Assembly: GCA_030148665.1 (NCBI GenBank)
Contig: JASBSZ010000004.1
Coordinates: 1 to 64,000 of the forward strand
Direction: 5' to 3'
DNA from: Alphaproteobacteria bacterium
GTDB taxonomy: Bacteria; Pseudomonadota; Alphaproteobacteria; Rhodobacterales; Rhodobacteraceae
Length of the DNA stretch: 64,000 nucleotides
Under the pieces are notes generated by a model, which saw nothing but the letters and a program-made list of their open reading frames with translations, was not told the origin of the DNA and ran no database searches. This document shows, in pieces, positions 62,346-64,000 of the stretch. Made by a program: the position numbers and the translations under genes. Position 1 is the first letter of the stretch. Every line of letters starts with the position of its first letter.

Positions 62346-63956
62346 ATGCAGACACTGCCTTCGCTGAACCGATATGGCGTGTTTGCGGCGGCGCTGGTGC
62401 TGACGCTGCTCAGCCTGGCGGCCAGTCTGGTGACGCTGTGGATGCTGATTCCGCTGGTGCTGTTCGGCGCTGTCGCGGCGCTGGGCGTTCTTGATCTGGT
62501 GCAGAGGCGCCATTCGATCCTGCGCAACTATCCCGTTCTGGGGCACATGCGGTTCCTGTTCGAGGGGATTCGCCCCGAGATTCGCCAATACCTGATCGAA
62601 AGCGACCAGGACGAGGAACCCTTCAGCCGCGATGCCCGCTCGATCGTCTATCAGCGCGCCAAGGGGGTCGAGGACAAGCGCCCCTTCGGCACCCGCAAGC
62701 GGGTCTATGATTCGGGCTATGCCTGGCTGACCCATTCGGTCTGCCCGGTCGAGGTCGATGCAGGCGACCTGCGGGTTCGCGTGGGTGGCAGCGACTGTCG
62801 GCAGCCCTATGACATCTCGCTCTACAACATCTCGGCGATGAGCTTTGGCGCGCTGTCGGCCAATGCCATCATGGCGCTGAACAAGGGCGCGCGCATCGGC
62901 GGTTTTGCCCATGACACCGGCGAAGGGGGGATCAGCCGCTATCACCGGCGTCATGGCGGCGACCTGATATTCGAGATCGGCACAGGCTATTTCGGCTGTC
63001 GCACCCCGGATGGGCGGTTCGACGACGACCGCTTTGCCGCGCTGGCCCGCGATCCGCAGGTCAAGATGGTCGAGATCAAGCTCAGCCAGGGGGCCAAGCC
63101 CGGCCATGGCGGCATGTTGCCCGCCGCCAAGATCAGCCGCGAGATTGCCGAGGCCCGCGGTGTGCCCATGGGCGTCGACTGCCTGTCGCCGTCCAGCCAC
63201 AGCGCCTTTTCCACCCCGCTGGAGCTGATGGAATTCATCGCCCGCCTGCGCGACCTGTCCGGGGGCAAGCCGGTCGGATTCAAGCTGTGCGTGGGCCACA
63301 GGCGTGAATTCATGTGCATGGTGCGGGCGATGCTGGAAACGGGGATCAGGCCCGATTTCATCGTCGTGGACGGCAAGGAGGGGGGTACGGGGGCGGCCCC
63401 GCTGGAATTTGCCAATCACATGGGCATGCCGCTGGTCGAGGGGCTGACATTCGTCCACAACACGTTGCGCGGTGCCGATCTGCGGGGCGAAATCAGGATC
63501 GGCGCGGCGGGCAAGCTGATCACCGCATTCGACATTGCGCGCACGCTGGCACTGGGCGCCGACTGGGCGAATTCGGCCCGCGGATTCATGTTCGCGATCG
63601 GCTGCATCCAGGCGCAATCCTGCCACACCAATCGCTGCCCCGTCGGGGTGGCAACGCAGGATCCCCTGCGCCAGCGCGCGCTGGATGTCGAGGACAAGGC
63701 ACAGAGGGTCGCGCGCTTTCACGCCGGCACGCTGAGGGCGCTGGCCGAGATGACCGGGGCCGCCGGCCTGACCAGCCCCTGCGATTTCCAGCCGCGCCAT
63801 TTCATGGTGCGCCAGTCGGATTCGTCGATGGTCACGGGCGAGGAAATCTTTCCCTATCTGCCCGAAGGTTTCCTGTTGCGTGACGAAGAAGACCGATTTG
63901 GCTATCTTGCGCGCTGGAAAACCGCACGTGCGGACAGCTTTGCCCCCTGGGCGTGA
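62346..63956 (+). CDS. FMN-binding glutamate synthase-like membrane protein
   Basis: A 536-residue enzyme with two N-terminal membrane helices (about 12-55) followed by a glutamate synthase alpha-subunit-like FMN barrel. The barrel includes ISAMSFGALSANAI, KPGHGGMLPAAKIS, GKEGGTGAAPLEF, and the 3Fe-4S cysteines GCIQAQSCHTNRCPVG. It lacks the amidotransferase domain, so it is not a complete glutamate synthase. The natural substrate of this family is unsettled. Its stop lies inside a 12-bp tandem repeat. Confidence 0.9.
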   Translation: MQTLPSLNRYGVFAAALVLTLLSLAASLVTLWMLIPLVLFGAVAALGVLDLVQRRHSILRNYPVLGHMRFLFEGIRPEIRQYLIESDQDEEPFSRDARSIVYQRAKGVEDKRPFGTRKRVYDSGYAWLTHSVCPVEVDAGDLRVRVGGSDCRQPYDISLYNISAMSFGALSANAIMALNKGARIGGFAHDTGEGGISRYHRRHGGDLIFEIGTGYFGCRTPDGRFDDDRFAALARDPQVKMVEIKLSQGAKPGHGGMLPAAKISREIAEARGVPMGVDCLSPSSHSAFSTPLELMEFIARLRDLSGGKPVGFKLCVGHRREFMCMVRAMLETGIRPDFIVVDGKEGGTGAAPLEFANHMGMPLVEGLTFVHNTLRGADLRGEIRIGAAGKLITAFDIARTLALGADWANSARGFMFAIGCIQAQSCHTNRCPVGVATQDPLRQRALDVEDKAQRVARFHAGTLRALAEMTGAAGLTSPCDFQPRHFMVRQSDSSMVTGEEIFPYLPEGFLLRDEEDRFGYLARWKTARADSFAPWA

Positions 63957-63982
63957 CCCTGGGCGTGACCCTGGGCGTGACA
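63947..63982 (+). repeat. 12-bp tandem repeat spanning the end of the FMN enzyme gene
   Basis: CTGGGCGTGACC is found three times in a row (63947-63958, 63959-63970, 63971-63982, the last ending in A). The TGA stop of the gene is within the first copy, so extra copies lie after the stop. Confidence 0.9.
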
Positions 63983-64000
63983 CAGATTCCTGTGGCCTGT

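Noticed and set aside
1-64000. Search by eye for tRNA, rRNA and CRISPR arrays
   Set aside because: No cloverleaf with CCA end, no rRNA stretch and no regularly spaced identical repeats were recognised; a covariance-model scan would be needed to exclude small RNA genes.

Overview
The window is GC-rich, gene-dense chromosomal DNA from an alphaproteobacterium, most likely of the order Rhodobacterales. Evidence for that placement: an Usg-family protein, DUF3572 beside a PleD-type regulator, TrmFO, a trkA-trkH-hfq-hflX series, polyhydroxybutyrate genes, a separate homocysteine methyltransferase plus corrinoid protein, and dispersed intergenic modules of a kind common in that order. No rRNA, tRNA or CRISPR array was seen. 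The species cannot be named from the sequence.

Layout. 1-6.1 kb: the tail of an IS110-type transposase, carA, a processive glycosyltransferase carrying a GspE-type N-terminal domain, a GntR regulator, a HAD phosphatase and a ubiquinone hydroxylase. 6.2-10.8 kb (minus): trkA, trkH, hfq and hflX, covering potassium uptake, RNA chaperone and GTPase. 11-17.5 kb: a patatin-like lipase with uvrA, a rhodanese behind a sulfide-repressor-like operator, a membrane-bound LuxR-type regulator, ssb and usg. 17.8-28 kb: gyrA, a DoxX protein, trmFO, gluQ, an aminopeptidase P, DUF427 and a ClC transporter. 28.3-35.7 kb: an accessory-looking metabolic region with a FAD-linked 2-hydroxyacid dehydrogenase, a ThDP enzyme, a TetR regulator with a palindromic operator, and a divergent operon of a BASS transporter and two SDR enzymes. 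35.7-37 kb: a pilin-like gene with a Ser/Gly-rich tail, enclosed by a perfect 20-bp direct repeat. 37-39 kb: phaA-phaB with a PhaR-like site.

39-47 kb: an EamA exporter, a small DUF465 protein, a tRNA-type methyltransferase with DUF2007, polyprenyl diphosphate synthase convergent with ispE, a TPR protein and ETF-ubiquinone oxidoreductase. 47-51.2 kb: DUF3572 divergent from a PleD-type diguanylate cyclase, then a four-gene cluster of EF-hand protein, ECF sigma factor, one-TM candidate anti-sigma protein and periplasmic Spy/CnrX-like sensor. 51.4-58.7 kb: DUF983, a Nudix hydrolase, a MocR-type regulator, hisB-hisH-hisA interrupted by a minus-strand DUF2147 gene, a two-gene FTR1/cupredoxin iron uptake unit with a Fur-like box, and a lipoprotein. 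58.8-64 kb: sufE, homocysteine methyltransferase, corrinoid protein, DUF1638, an unusual TusE/DsrC-family protein and an FMN-dependent glutamate-synthase-like enzyme.

Most of this is ordinary core genome. The points most worth a second look are the ECF/EF-hand/Spy-like cluster, the apparent split methionine synthase with DUF1638, the TusE/DsrC homologue that keeps the wrong cysteine, the pilin-like gene between direct repeats, and the rhodanese operator. Functional assignments are from motifs read by eye; no database search was run.
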